Below are positions 35,254 to 45,663 of a stretch of DNA of 64,000 nucleotides, piece by piece. This DNA comes from Doryteuthis pealeii (lineage: Eukaryota; Mollusca; Cephalopoda; Myopsida; Loliginidae), in NCBI GenBank assembly GCA_023376005.1, contig CM042150.1:70964187-71028186 (forward strand). Direction: 5' to 3'. The translations under genes and the position numbers were made by a program. Position 1 is the stretch's first letter. Each line of letters begins with the position of its first letter. Below the pieces are notes generated by a model. That model worked only from the letters and a program-made list of their open reading frames with translations. It made no database searches and was not told where the DNA came from.

Positions 35254-36830
35254 CTAACCTTTTTTCAAACTACTAGAGGTAAAGTGAGCAGTGTGGACCA
35301 CTGTAGATGCTACTGTTGATGGCATCTCCTCCCAAGTGGTAATAGCTGCAGTTGGTGTTGTAGTAGTGATGTGAGTGGTGGTTGTCGGTGCCACTAAATT
35401 CACTATATGATCATCATTGTGGGCATCTAGCTTTGTTGTCATAGTGGTGGTAACAGTTGTTGTTAGAGAAGCAACCACACTAGTACTGCCATTATTAGTG
35501 GTCACTATTGCAAGTGACACAGGTACTTTAGATGTCACCAACCAAGTTGTAAATGTGGTTGATGTTGTTATTAGTGATGATGATTTTAATGTATCTAATC
35601 AAAAAGAGAACTACCAATGATGTTGTAACAACTGCACTGGTGGTTGTTGATCCTGTTGCACTAGTTGTAGATAGAACCATGTTAGACAAAGACACTGGAA
35701 TCTGGACACCATTTAGTATTTACAAGACCAGGGTTCAAAAATGGTAGGATGTCCTCCCTCCGCAGAGATATAGATGTCAAGTGTGCTTGTTATGGAAGGT
35801 ATGTGGACCTTTCCTAAACAGATGTTGTCTACTATGAACCACCCTAGGTCAAGTCTTTGTGTGTATGAAGCATTATGAGGGCTTTTAATCTGCCTCCACC
35901 CAATGTACACTTTGAAAATGTCACATCTCAGAGGCATCATGGGTGTTTTGGTCTCCAAGGTTGGGGTGAGGTGAGTTATTATTTTCAAGTGGAGATGGTG
36001 AAGAGCTACCTATGGAGTCAGAATACTGGACCTATCACTAGTTATTTTATTGCATTCAATGAGGCTTGGAAGTGGGAGGCTGACTCTACTTGGACTTTCA
36101 TTGCTCTTCTTCCTGCAGTCTATAATACTCCAGCACACGTTTGCAGAGAATAGGGTAAACTGAGACTAACATTTTTGAAGATGTTGCTCTGCTCCTCCTT
36201 ACTACCTTATCTGGTTGTCCGATGGGGTTGATGTTAATGAAGATGATCTTGAAGCACAACATTCCCAAGAGGTCACTGTCACAAACCTACTTTCAGGACA
36301 TCTGTGGCTGTCTCCATTTTGAGCTGCAGTTTCTCCAACTCTATTTTTATCTATAACTTTTTGTCAACAAAGATGAGATATGCCTTGGCCACAACAGTCC
36401 TAGATGCTCTGCAAGAATATCAGGAGTGGTAGAAGGTATGAAATCTTAACTGATAAGACGAGTTGTCTACCATTGTTGAAAAGAAAAGGAGTGGTAGCTG
36501 TCCCTTTTTGTGGAAGATACATAACTTCATCAGGGACTGTAAGTATGCTGCTATTGTAGTTAATTCTCACTGTGATGTTGACAGGATCTGTAGTTTCAGA
36601 AGTTGGCATAGACCATGTAAGTTCTATCAATTTCAAAGTAGTTGTTTTCTATACCTCATTTTAATGTGCTAAAATAAAAGTAAATTTACTTAAACAAACT
36701 GTATGAACACTGCCATTAATAGTGTTCATAATTCAGATTAAACATTCTTATTTCTGTTTGTGGAAGGGCCATTAGAAACTGTATATACATTGCCATAGTT
36801 GTCAACTTTCACCATGATGTTGGCAGGGTA
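35254..36830 (-). pseudogene. Decayed ORF with Thr-rich tail, unidentified
   Basis: Reading the minus strand from high to low coordinates: EIDWTYMSSSGTTYPANIMV and KVDNYGNVYTV near 36780-36890, then a similar LIELTWSMPTSETTDPVNIT and VRINYNSSILTV near 36530-36640. Scattered frames follow (for example 35713-35988), and finally a Thr/Ser/Val-rich run ending in a stop at 35254. The first two blocks look like diverged tandem repeats of one ~35-residue motif. Stops between them mean it is broken. It may be a fragment of a mucin-like or Ig-like surface protein, or cargo of the surrounding inverted-repeat element. Identity is unknown. Confidence 0.3.
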
Positions 36831-37110
36831 TGTAGTTCCGGAAGATGACATGTAAGTCCAGTCTATTTCAAGTACATGATTTTATTGTACATCAATTTAG
36901 CATGCTGAAGTAGTTAGATTTATTTAAATGAACCATAGACAACAAAAGTCCAATGAATTACGAGTACATTCTACTCTGCCAATGTCACGGCGAGAATTGA
37001 TAACTATGGCAACATATATACAATCCTTTACAAAGTTACTGCCCTTCCACAAACAGAAATAAGAATGTTTAATCTGAACTATGAACACTATTAATGGCAG
37101 TATTCATATG
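36703..37110. repeat. Inverted repeat, ~130-bp arms
   Basis: The left arm 36703-36830 is complementary to 36975-37110. Shared phrases include CTTCCACAAACAGAAATAAG and GAACACTATTAATGGCAGT. The arms contain the coding-like motif AN(I/V)..(K/R)(V/I)DNYGN(V/I)YT in opposite orientations, separated by about 145 bp. Confidence 0.75.
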
Positions 37111-37395
37111 ATTCATTTAGATAAAGAGTAGAAATTACTTTTAAGTTAGAGCTGAGTTAATGAGCTAAGTGAAATTAAGACTAATACGTGGTAAGAAGTG
37201 ATATTGGTGAATAAAATATGTTAAAAAGAAATACTATAAAATGACAAATAATTACGGCTGTTCTATTTTTTGGGAGGAAGATGAAAATTCTTACTGATGA
37301 TGCTTGAAATATTGAGGTTATTAGAAAGGGTTAAGAATGTGGTTGCATTTTGGAGAACCTATGGTACTTTTGCTGATAAAGGGACAAAACCAGAA

Positions 37396-37490
37396 GTCAT
37401 CTCCTAGAGATAAGTCTAAAGGTGTATTCTAAAAAATAAAGGGGCTGCTAGGGGAGATAGACAATAGGGAATCTAATCCAATATGTAACA
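37396..37490. mobile_element. Single end of the MITE family at 34691
   Basis: Matches 34757-34850, including GGGGAGATA.ACAATAG and AATCTAATC.AATATGTAAC. Together with the left end at 34691 it could bound a 2.8-kb element enclosing the decayed Thr-rich ORF. Confidence 0.6.
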
Positions 37491-37856
37491 CAATAATGAC
37501 TTAGAGATTTCATAGTTGTCATCAAGTTGTGTATTTAATTAAATGGGAAGATTTCTTGTTATGAACAAAGTTCATAACCAGAAATATCAGAAAGTTTTGA
37601 TAGTGAAACTGTTTTCTACAGATATTCTGATCTTTTTCAAAGCTACTTACTTTTCTGAATCTCATTAAACTTTTTTTTATTCATCAAATTTGCATCATTT
37701 TGTTTTCAGTTTATGCAATGATTCTATCCTTAAAATTTATTTATTTATGAAATAAGTAAATATTCTTAATTCTACAAACTGATAATTTATCATTTGAGTC
37801 TGTAACTTATGATTTCACTAATGTTAATAAAAAATAATTTTGATATACTTTTTCAG

Positions 37857-37951
37857 TGCCTCACCATACAAGATGGAAGTATTACTCAAATCCAAGACCT
37901 GGGAACACAGTTCTTCTTACGAGAAGAAGATGTAGAAGCAAAAAGAAACCG
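37857..37951 (+). CDS. UBA6: Internal exon of an E1 ubiquitin-activating enzyme, UBA6-like
   Basis: A 95-bp exon sits between a strong acceptor (TGATATACTTTTTCAG, ending 37856) and a donor (CG|GTAATT at 37952). It reads in one frame with no stop: CLTIQDGSITQIQDLGTQFF, then LREEDVEAKRN and a split Arg codon. It starts in phase 0 and leaves two bases. In E1 enzymes this follows the Rossmann GxGGxG strand of the inactive adenylation half (pattern VTIHD....DLGT.FFL.EDDV..KRNR in UBA6, LHD....DLSSQFYLREED in UBA1). UBA6 would activate ubiquitin and FAT10 in the cytoplasm. DLGT and KRNR favour UBA6 over UBA1. No neighbouring exon was found, so the flanking introns are probably many kilobases long. 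Confidence 0.65.
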
Positions 37952-38682
37952 GTAATTAACTTTTATACACTTCAATTAGCATTTCCAGTCATTTAGCTGA
38001 TTTCAGAAAACATTGACAAATTTGCACCTTAATCCATTCAATATGCAATTTCTAATGTATTTCTGGTCCACTCTTAGAAATATTTATATGGCTGGAAAGA
38101 AAAGAAAATAATCTTTCTAAATATGTAATTTGTATGTGCTTTTATCGATTGAATTATTTTTTACAGCAACTTAAAACAGTATTTTGTTTCTAACAGCCGA
38201 AAATGCGAAATATGAATTTTTTTTTTTTTTCAAAACTAAATTACATTGTTTTGCAAATTCAAAGTGGACAAACTTTATCAATATTCCTAAAATTGTACAC
38301 TCAATTAGAAGACATTAAACTACAACCAGGAAATAGTTCTTTTCTTCTACAACCTTTGGAAGCAAAACCACAACCAACTAAAGTTGATGCTAGTTCCTAC
38401 AAAAAGTATAAGATAAGCAAAAAAATAGTAACATCCCATTAATAGAAGATAGTCTCAGAATTATTTTGATATATAATGTGTGAAATTTTAATAATGTTTT
38501 AACTTCAGGCTTTTTTGTGAAACTTTCAATTTGGAAAAAATGAACTTATGGGCTAGTATTAAAGCATAAACAAATCTGTTCAGCACATGCCAAACAGGTT
38601 TTGTTTAAAAAAAAAAAAAAACATTATATAAAGAGGCATTCTATTTCTTGTATGTAATACAACAGAGCAGGTATTTTAAAGT

Positions 38683-39163
38683 TCAAAGTAATGTTATTTA
38701 TTTAAATTAATACTACATATTTGTATACATGCAGTATTAAAATGAAAATGTTGAATTATCTTGTGGTAAACTTTTTTAAAAACACTGATAGCCGTACTAC
38801 TTATTCTCTAAATAATGGGTTACAGCATGCAGATAAATACCATTTGATTTACAGAATCAGAAAGAACATATGAGTTTACATAAGAATGCCAAGTTTTATC
38901 AAAATTGCTCCAAGAAATGGTGAAGAAATTACTGAATTTCTTGTTTTGAATTGGTCCATGATTTGACATTTTTTTGAGCAAAATCATGTCCACTTTTGTA
39001 CCCCCAATTTTGGGGCTTTAAATTATCGTAACTTTTGAACCACTGGGGATATTTGCATAATTCAGATAGTTTTGAACTCCATTTACAGAGCTCTTGTGAT
39101 TAAATAACAATAAACTCAAATAAAAAAAAATACTAGAAATGCTACTTCAATAGCAGAAGATAT
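38683..39163 (+). repeat. Duplicated ~480-bp block, copy 1
   Basis: Matches 41174-41662 in the same orientation. Shared phrases include ATACATGCAGTATTA, ATAATGGGTTA.AGCAT, TTTGTACCCCCAATTT and CATAACTTTTGAACCACTGG (or TCGTAACTTTTG). Confidence 0.85.
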
Positions 39164-41173
39164 ATAAATTTGAGTTTTTGCCTTTAAAGAAAGTAAGGAT
39201 AGAGACTTTGTCTATATTTTCGAGATGGGGTATTCTTATTATTATTAGCATTACAAGCATTTAGCTGAAAAACGCTGACATTTTCAAATTTGCGACCTTA
39301 ATCAGTTCAATTTACAATTTCTTGAGTATTTCTTAACCAATCTTCAAAATATTTATATGGTTGGAAAGAGAATAGAGTAATCTTCCTAAATATATAACTT
39401 TTATCGGTTTTCATCTATTGAATTATTTTTTACAGCGAGTTAAAACCGTATTTTCGGTCAAACAGCTGAAAACAAAAATATGACCGTTTTTTTTTTTTTT
39501 AGGATAAATTTTACACGCTGTTTTGTTTTTCAAAATCAAAGTAGGTAATCTTTATCAATATTCTTGAAATTTTGCACTTCAATAGAGGACATTTGGAAGT
39601 ACAAACTGTTGTTTTTTTTGTTTGTTTCTAGGGTCCGTGGAAACGAAAATATCATGTTTAAAAAATATCATGTTTAAAAAATATGAAAGGCACAAAAAAG
39701 ACGCAATTTGTATGTAAAATTAGAGACTCTCAAAATTATTTTCCTATAAAATTTGTAAAATTTAAAGATTGCTAGATGCTTCGGGTTTTTCTTTGAAAAT
39801 TTTGATTTTGAAGAAAAACCTCAAATTTACATGATTTTGGAATGTAAAAACAGCCTGTCAACTGACGTCACAAATCGGACCTTATTGATTTAAAATCACA
39901 ATTTCTTGTATATTTATTGTTCAATTTTTTAAATATTCATGAGGTTGAAAAGAAAAGAAAATAATCTCTCTAAATATGTAATTTGTATGTATTTTTATTA
40001 ATTGAATATTTTTTACAGCGAGTTAAAAACGTATTTTGCTTAAAAAAAACGAAAATGCGTGATAGGATTTTTTTTCCGAGAATACATTTTAAACTCTACA
40101 TTTCTTTGGAAAATCTAAGTGGCTAATCTTTATCAATATTCTTGAAATTTTGCATTCAATTAGAAGACACCTGGAAGTACAAAAGGGAGCTTTTTTTTGT
40201 TTCTAGGACCCGTGGAAGTAAAATTACAATAGTGCAAACTCCAAGACTATTTGTTCAAAATGAGTATAATTTGCAAAAAAGACGCACTTTGTATGTAAAA
40301 TTCGAAACTTTCAGAATTATTTTGATATAAAATTTGTAAAATTTGAAGAATATTAAGTTCTTCGGCTTTTTATTCAAAAATTTGTATTTTGAAAAAAAAT
40401 CGCAAATTTATTTGTCCAACAGGCTATAAGCGTGTAACGTTTACGTTAAACAGCGAGGTATTGTTTATGTTATGCACACAATAAAGTTTAAATTCATCGC
40501 TTATTTCTATCGCCAATTTTTTAAATATTTATACCTTTGAAAATAAAATAAGAATCTTTCTAAATATTTAACTTTTATGTGTTTTCAACAATTGAATTAT
40601 TTTTTACGTTCGTTTCAATTTTGGAAAAAAACAAACTTGAAATTACGAGAAATGTAAACAAAAGCAAAATTTGTAGACGTACAATGTACAATCGTGCATC
40701 GTACATTTCAAAACAACCTATGACCCAGGAAAAACAGAACCCACTAATTTTGTAATAAAACTATTAATTTTAACTAAGGGGGTGTTCTGTTAGGGTTAGT
40801 TTAATGGGAAAATAAATAATTTGGGTTCTGTTTTTTTTTTCTGTGTCACCCTGTAATATAATGGGATTTTGATGAGAATTTAGCCGTAATATCATGGGAT
40901 TTTGAGTATGATTTGCAAGTTTTACCCAATATTTATTTAACATTAATTTTTGGCATGAGACTTTTAAGATTCACACGTAAAAAAGTTTGATAATTATCGT
41001 ATTTTATGGAAATTTCTGCAACAACGAAATTACTTTTTTTTTTTCTGAACTTTTTTTAGCTATGTTTTATATTATTCAGTAATCCTTAACTTTTTCCTTG
41101 TAAATTCCTACCATAAAATAAACTGAACCCTCATTTTATGTCTGTGTTATTGCAATTAATGTTTTATTTTTCT

Positions 41174-41662
41174 TCAAAGTGATGTTATTTATTTGACTTA
41201 ATACTATACATGTATATACATGCAGTATTATAATGAAAATGTTGAATAATTGGGTGTTAAACTTTTAAAAAAAACAAAATCACTGCTATCTGTATCTCTT
41301 ATTCTGTAAATAATGGGTTAAAGCATAGAGATACATACAATTTGAGTGCATAATCAGAAAGAACATACAATTTTACATAAGAATACCAAATTCTATCAAA
41401 ATTGCTCCAAAAATAAAGAAACGGTGAAGAAATCACTGAATTTCTTTTTTTTTTAATGGTCCGTGATTTGACATATTTTTGAAACAAAATCATGTCCACA
41501 TTTGTACCCCCAATTTCGGGGCTTTAAATTCTCATAACTTTTGAACCACTGGGTATATTTGCATAATTTAAACGGTTCTGAACTCCATTTACAAAGCTCT
41601 ATATAACTAATGTGATTAAACAACAATAACCTCAAATAAAACAAAATCAACTGGGAATGCTA
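41174..41662 (+). repeat. Duplicated ~480-bp block, copy 2
   Basis: Second copy of 38683-39163, about 85% alike by eye, with small indels such as an extra TATATAACTAAT near 41600. It forms the right edge of the array. Confidence 0.85.
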
Positions 41663-41748
41663 TTATTATTCTCTACACATTGCAGACTACTATACTCATC
41701 TTAATTAAAATTAGAAAAAAGATTCATTTCTTTAAAATTTCCTTCTGC

Positions 41749-41782
<34 letters not shown>

Positions 41783-42039
41783 TTACAAATTTATTCAGAC
41801 TGGTATTTACAACATTTTTGCATCCACATGTCATATTCATCTGGAAAAAAATTAAGAATTGGCAAGCATTATAAAAATTGTAAAGATAATTGTCTTAGTA
41901 AATTTTTTTGGTCATTGATAATACCTAATTTCAGAATTTAAGCAATTGATATCAAAGTCAGGTGTAAAGCTGGTGAATTAATGACAATATCTACAATAAG
42001 AGTAATAAAGGAAACAAAATAAGTAACAAAGTGTGTTCA

Positions 42040-42305
42040 TATATATATATATATATATATATTAAATTTTTACTTGAAGGCACTTACAACGCATGTATCG
42101 CATAAAATTCGATACTTTTTCTTATAGAAAATAAACTTGACAAGTGTAATCCCAGTAAAGGATGGCTCGATGTGTAGAATACCGTACAGACTGTTTCGAC
42201 TTTATTAAGTCTCATCATATATATATATATATATACTAATAAGTATACTACTGATTATTTTTAGTAAAATACTAATAAGTATACTACTGATTATTTTTAG
42301 TAAAA
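42040..42305. repeat. Segment between two TA microsatellites plus a 36-bp tandem duplication
   Basis: (TA)n at 42040-42062 and 42217-42234 bracket a less AT-rich ~155-bp segment containing CAGACTGTTTCGACTTTATT, perhaps a retroposon end. Directly after it, a 36-bp unit beginning TACTAATAAGTATACTACTG is exactly duplicated at 42234-42269 and 42270-42305. Confidence 0.7.
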
Positions 42306-42446
42306 GGTTTACTTTTAAAGAAAAGATTTTATCATTTCTTGTGAAAAAGCAAGATATTAGGTATTTATTACCAAACTCTACAGCATTGTCACTCTGTAAC
42401 CTAAAATATTAGTCCAAAAACAAGCATACCTCTTATATGTATTGGG

Positions 42447-42645
42447 CTTATGATCAAATCACATTGAAAGTGCCAGTTTCTGCTAGATCACCGAAGTTAA
42501 GCAACAATAAGCCTGTTCAGTACTTAGATGGGTGACCATTTATGCAATAGCAGGTACTGTAAGAAACCAAATATCAAAATGACTTGATTCAGCATTAAAT
42601 GACACAAAAAGGATTGATATGCCATAAAATAAAACAACAACCAGC
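42447..42645 (+). mobile_element. 5S rRNA-derived SINE (SINE3 type)
   Basis: The head is 5S-like: CACATTGAAAGTGCCAGTTT, GATCACCGAAGTTAAGCAAC, then CAGTACTTAGATGGGTGACC and GCAGGTACTGTAAG, which cover the 5S internal promoter (A box, intermediate element, C box). It breaks from 5S in the middle and at the end. After position ~42565 it carries the tail CATTAAATGACAC ... TTGATATGCCATAAAA, shared with the retroposons at 1063 and 28119. Truncated 5S plus a foreign tail indicate a SINE rather than a 5S gene. Confidence 0.85.
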
Positions 42646-42906
42646 CAACTATTTATGCAATTTTAATTTTGGTTACAGAGTTTCAATTCTATAGAATTTG
42701 GTAATAAATGATACCCAATAATATCTCTTGAGCTTTTATGATGTTTCACTGGGAATAATAAAATCCTGGTATTTTTGGTGTAGAAGAAAATTAAATTTTT
42801 ATCAAAAAAAAAAATTTTAATTTTTTATCAATTTTTATCACATTATCAAATGTTAGACTTGTACTTATTTATATGTGATGTTGTAGTGTATATATATATA
42901 TATATA

Positions 42907-43509
42907 TCTTATTATAATGGAGATTGTGTGTTTTTCTGTCTGTAACCGAAACTACATTACTACTCAAGTCACAATTCCCTTCTTTATTTACATCACATTC
43001 TTCATGATTTTATTTATATTTAAACCTCAATTATTAATAAAATTGCTTCACCTTTTTATTAGTGTTGTCCATATCTACATACTAATAACATGCTATTGTA
43101 TTTATATATACAAAAAATAGCGGTTTGCAGTGTGAACGGGAAGGCTAATTTGCATATTGATATTAAAAATGTGATTTTATTAAATATGTGCTTAGTATTA
43201 TTGATTTCTAACTGTTTGGTTTTATTTTAATGAATATAAGCAACAATCTCTCCAATGAATCTTAAATGAAATCCATTAACAAGAAAAAATAACTGTCATT
43301 TTATTCTTTATTTCCTAATTTAACTAAATAGTTAAATAAGTAAAATTCAGCAATGAAAGACGGTAGTGATGGAAGAGTAAGTTTCATTTCTATTTTTATA
43401 TTATAACCCCACTCTGTTTCAAATCTTTTTATCTGCATTCTAATAGACTTTCTAATTAAAAACATTAAAACTTAAATACGTGCACCCGGAGGGTGCATAT
43501 ATTTGCTAG
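42907..43509 (+). mobile_element. Short nonautonomous Helitron
   Basis: It starts TCTTATTATAATGGAGATTG straight after a (TA)n array and ends CTAG at 43506-43509. A hairpin TGCACCC-GGA-GGGTGCA (43481-43497) ends 8 bases before the CTAG, and a T follows. The host base before TC is A and the base after CTAG is T, the A|T insertion signature. There is no terminal inverted repeat or target duplication, as expected. No Rep/helicase coding; the 67-codon frame at 42917-43120 is AT-rich and meaningless. Confidence 0.8.
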
Positions 43510-43531
43510 TATATATATATATATATATATA
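43510..43531. repeat. (TA)11 between Helitron and LINE
   Basis: Pure TA array joining the Helitron 3' end and the LINE 5' edge. Confidence 0.95.
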
Positions 43532-45364
43532 ACAACACCAATAAGAAAACCATCCCATCTATGAAGGCTTTCATGGATGATGTATCCCTCGTCGCAGAAT
43601 CCGGATCCCATATGAAACAACTGATGAATTGCCTACAGGAGCTCTTGAAATGGCTGCGATGAAGATAAAGCCTTCTAAATGCTGCAGTCTTTCCATAGTG
43701 AAAGGAATCTGCAAAGAAGTCAGGTTTTTCGTCGATGGGAATGAAATCCCCACAATCCGCGAAAGAAGTGTTAAGAGCCTCAGTCGCTGCTACTCCCTAC
43801 CAATTACTGATAGACATTGTTGGCAGGACATTAACAAACTAAAGGATGACCTACACTCCATTGATAAATGGGATCTCATAAATAAAGACTAAATATGATG
43901 CATTTATTTTGGATTAATTCCTAAATTATCATGGCCCATGCAGATATATGAGGTATCACTGACAAAGATTGAAACAATGGAGCACTTAATCAGTAATTAT
44001 GTAAAGAAATGTTGGGGGTACCTTATTCCTTAACAAATGTGGCACTATACAGTTCATCAACAAAGCTAAAACTTTTGATGGTGTCACTTGTTAAGAAATT
44101 CAAATTAGGTAAAGCGTGACTTTTCCAAATGCTACATAATTCTCGTAACCCACTAGTGAAGAATGCCCAGCCTTCTGTAATAACTGGTCGAAAATGGAAA
44201 GCACTACAAGCTGTAGAAAAAGGCAGAATCATCCCTCAAGATGAAAGAAATAATTGGAACTGTGGCAAAGGGAAGATCAGGACTAGGTTTTAACTCACAG
44301 CATTTTGGTGGTCTAAAGAATCCACGTTAAATAAAAGGATTATGATTTCGGAGGTAATTCATCAACTTGAGGAAGTCAAGTGTATTACTACAGCTGTAGG
44401 ACAAAGTAAACAGGGCACATGGATCAGGTGGGAGAGTGCAAAAGAGAGAACTGTCACAAGGAGCGACATCAGACATATGGAGCCTAAAAAATTAAGTTTC
44501 CTGATAAAGGCAGTCTACGACATATTGCCAACACCAGTCAATCTTCACGTCTGGGGGTTAGCTACGTCAGACCTATGCAAAGCATGTGGGAAAACTGCTA
44601 GCCTGAAACATATTCTCACAGGATGCGAGTATGCTCTAAGAAGCTACACGTGGAGGCACACTGAAGTCCTCGAGATTGTTGCAGAGGCGTTGAAAATATG
44701 TTGTGAGACTGCAAATAAAGCTGTTAATAACATCAACAAGGGCAGTACATTTTGTTAAAAAAAGAAACATTTCGAAATTTTCACATAAAAATTGGCACAT
44801 TTCGTCAGTGTTTGATGGCTCCACGGACTGGCGCATTGCATGTGACTTGGAACATCAACTCGTTTTCCAACTGAAATAACGTTAATGGTCCAGCATCCTG
44901 ATATTGTTATTTGGTCTGTTAATCAAAAGAAAGTTTTTATCGTTGAATTAACAGTTCCATTTGAGGAAAATCTTGACTGGGCACATCAGCATAAGTTGGA
45001 AAAATACGAAGATCTACGAGAACAATGCATCAGAAACGGATGGATAATGGATGTATTTCCTATTGGATGCTGGGGATTTATTACCAACTCAACCTTGGCA
45101 TTTTTGTCTAAACCTGGACTTTCTCCACCAGACAAGAGGAAATACGTCAAAAAGATCCAGGATAAAGCTCTAACTGCATCAGCGTTGATATGGCAATCCT
45201 ACAATGTGACATCAAAACGACAAAGTCTGGTGGTATCATGAGATATTGCTGGGGTGCTATGGGTTAGTGGTAATGATGCTTCGGTCCCGAAACCATGCCT
45301 GAACCCAGAGTCATCATCTGATGAAGGCTTTGTTGGTTGCAATGCTACTGTATAAATAGCAGTC

Positions 45365-45366
<2 letters not shown>
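43532..45366 (+). mobile_element. 5'-truncated LINE with FMDD motif, CCHC knuckle and endonuclease-like C-terminus
   Basis: The + strand starts at the reverse-transcriptase catalytic box (AFMDDVSLVAESGSHMKQLM). It continues through KPSKCCSLSIVKG, a thumb-type region with frameshifts, and at 44342-44758 a frame with LHVWGLATSDLCKACGKTAS and LKHILTGC (C-x2-C-x6-H-x4-C). The last frame 44885-45241 has HPDIVIWSVNQKKVFIVELT, FEENLDWAHQHKLEKYEDL and FITNSTLAFL, ending SLVVS and a stop. PD ... VEL ... KY resembles the restriction-like endonuclease of R2-type LINEs. A ~125-bp 3' UTR precedes a TA array. Frameshifts make it inactive. Confidence 0.8.

Positions 45367-45411
<45 letters not shown>
45367..45411. 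repeat. (TA)n tail of the LINE
   Basis: About 22 TA units directly after the LINE 3' UTR, matching the TA array at its 5' edge. Confidence 0.95.
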
Positions 45412-45418
<7 letters not shown>

Positions 45419-45439
45419 CATGGAACTCTTCTGTAGACA

Positions 45440-45663
45440 AGAGGGCATCCCTGTGGAGTAGTGGTTAACATGTTGGACTGTGATGTTGTAGTAAGCAAGT
45501 TTGAACTCCAGTTACACTATTGCATTCACTTTTGGACTAATGCCCTTGGGAAAAGTATGAACCTCCTTTATCATCCCTGCTACTAATGTTCTTCTCCAAG
45601 GATGGCTTTGGTATTAAATAACCCACAAAATTGATGTCAAAGAAAGAAAGAAACCAAACCTGA
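45440..45663 (+). mobile_element. tRNA-derived SINE with the shared tail
   Basis: The head has an A-box-like TAGTGGTTAAC (45459-45469) and a B-box-like AGTTTGAACTCC (45498-45509), as in tRNA-derived cephalopod SINEs. The body contains TGCCCTTGGGAAAAGTATGA. It ends with ATTAAATAACCCACAAAATT, GATGTCAAAG and AAAG/AAACC repeats, a diverged form of the tail at 1063, 28119 and 42447. Confidence 0.8.

Larger units (their letters stand above)
37990..41662 (+). repeat. 3.7-kb array of ~590-bp units with an interleaved 480-bp block
   Basis: A-type units start near 37990, 39245, 39850 and (partial) 40440. Each carries ATTTATA.GG.TGGAAAGA, ATCTTTCTAAATATGTAAT, TTGAATTATTTTTTACAGCG and later AAATTTGTAAAATTTGAAGA. 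A B-type block occurs at 38683-39163 and 41174-41662. The foldback module found at 9165 recurs at 40728-40860. Relatives in opposite orientation occupy 9165-10440. It has no coding capacity; the frames inside (38203-38442, 40142-40330) are unit-encoded. It is probably a nonautonomous element with internal tandem repeats. Confidence 0.7.

Noticed and set aside
42447..42564. Functional 5S rRNA gene
   Set aside because: Only parts match 5S, the ends diverge and a retroposon tail is attached.
44342..45241. Two intact host genes (138 and 118 codons)
   Set aside because: Both are frames of one LINE (zinc knuckle and endonuclease-like end), with frameshifts between.
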